Source of the DNA: Marinovum sp.
Lineage (GTDB): Bacteria > Pseudomonadota > Alphaproteobacteria > Rhodobacterales > Rhodobacteraceae
Assembly: GCA_002684375.1 (NCBI GenBank)
Contig: NYVC01000095.1
Coordinates: forward strand, 41,085-46,235
Reading direction: 5' to 3'
DNA: 5,151 nucleotides
Shown here: in pieces, positions 4,950 through 5,151 of the stretch
Layout: the number at the start of each line of letters is the position of its first letter
How positions within the stretch are numbered: the stretch's first letter is position 1
The notes under the pieces: model-generated
The model's database searches: none
What the model saw: only the letters and a program-made list of their open reading frames with translations
Told to the model about the DNA's origin: nothing
Position numbers and translations under genes: made by a program

Positions 4950-5151
4950 ATGACACCTGCAGAACCCAGCACACCCCATGTCACTTTGATCACTCTTGGA
5001 GTGCGCGATTTGCAATGCGCCTTGGCATTTTATCAGACACTTGGCTGGCAAGCGCATCCAAGATCAGATGATCAAATCATTTTTTTTTCAGATGCGGGGC
5101 ATCGTTTTGGGTCTGTTCGGCTTAAATAAACTGGCGGCAGATCAGACCCGT
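4950..5151 (+). CDS. VOC/glyoxalase-family protein, partial, with apparent frameshift at T9
   Basis: From the ATG at 4950 the frame reads MTPAEPSTPHVTLITLGVRD, then LQCALAFYQTLGWQAHP and DDQIIFF: the first beta-alpha-beta unit of a vicinal-oxygen-chelate (glyoxalase/bleomycin-resistance/dioxygenase) protein. After IIFF this frame loses family character and stops at TAA 5127-5129. If one T is removed from the run of nine T (5080-5088), the frame continues QMRGIVLGLFGLNKLAADQT to the window end, which fits what such proteins have at this place (IVFFQ, then GIVLGLFG). So the gene is either frameshifted, rescued by slippage, phase-variable, or misread in the assembly. Members often bind a metal and small ligands; this subtype has no known substrate. 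As written in the sequence, the product would be a 59-residue fragment. The rest lies beyond the window. Confidence 0.72.

Overview
The window looks like a chromosomal piece of an alphaproteobacterium, most likely the Roseobacter group of the Rhodobacteraceae. This rests on recognised protein families and neighbours (an FeS-type photolyase/cryptochrome beside a C-factor-like SDR, a 521-residue LeuA, a 2-hydroxyacid dehydrogenase beside an SH3 protein) and on moderate GC with AT-rich gaps. No mobile element, CRISPR array, tRNA or rRNA was seen.

Left block (1-1099, minus strand). A compact set reads leftwards: a probable 55-residue Trp-rich small protein, an SDR oxidoreductase, and the first 95 codons of a DPRP-type photolyase/cryptochrome that runs off the left edge. 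The small ORF overlaps the SDR start by 16 nt. The SDR stop and the photolyase GTG start share a GTGA overlap, so these genes are probably co-transcribed and translationally coupled.

Centre (about 1090-2890, plus strand). leuA, for 2-isopropylmalate synthase, opens the leucine branch of biosynthesis. It is preceded by a transcription-attenuation-like leader that is not obvious from ordinary gene calling. A 28-codon leader ORF has no Leu in its first 18 residues and five in its last ten, two of them CTA. Three mutually exclusive GC-rich helices follow. A plausible promoter would start the transcript almost exactly on the leader ATG. A hairpin closes leuA.

Gap (2891-3215). No convincing gene was found; there is one inverted repeat and one interrupted reading frame.

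Right block (3216-5151). A D-isomer-specific 2-hydroxyacid dehydrogenase (minus strand, convergent with leuA) is divergent from a secreted protein with two SH3-like domains. At the right edge, a VOC/glyoxalase-family gene starts behind a strong ribosome binding site. Its reading frame breaks at a run of nine T residues, and the expected family sequence continues in another frame to the window end.

The main items for a second look are the leucine attenuator, the T9 frameshift in the VOC gene, the Gly where the dehydrogenase family normally has its catalytic Glu, and the small ORF ahead of the SDR-photolyase pair.
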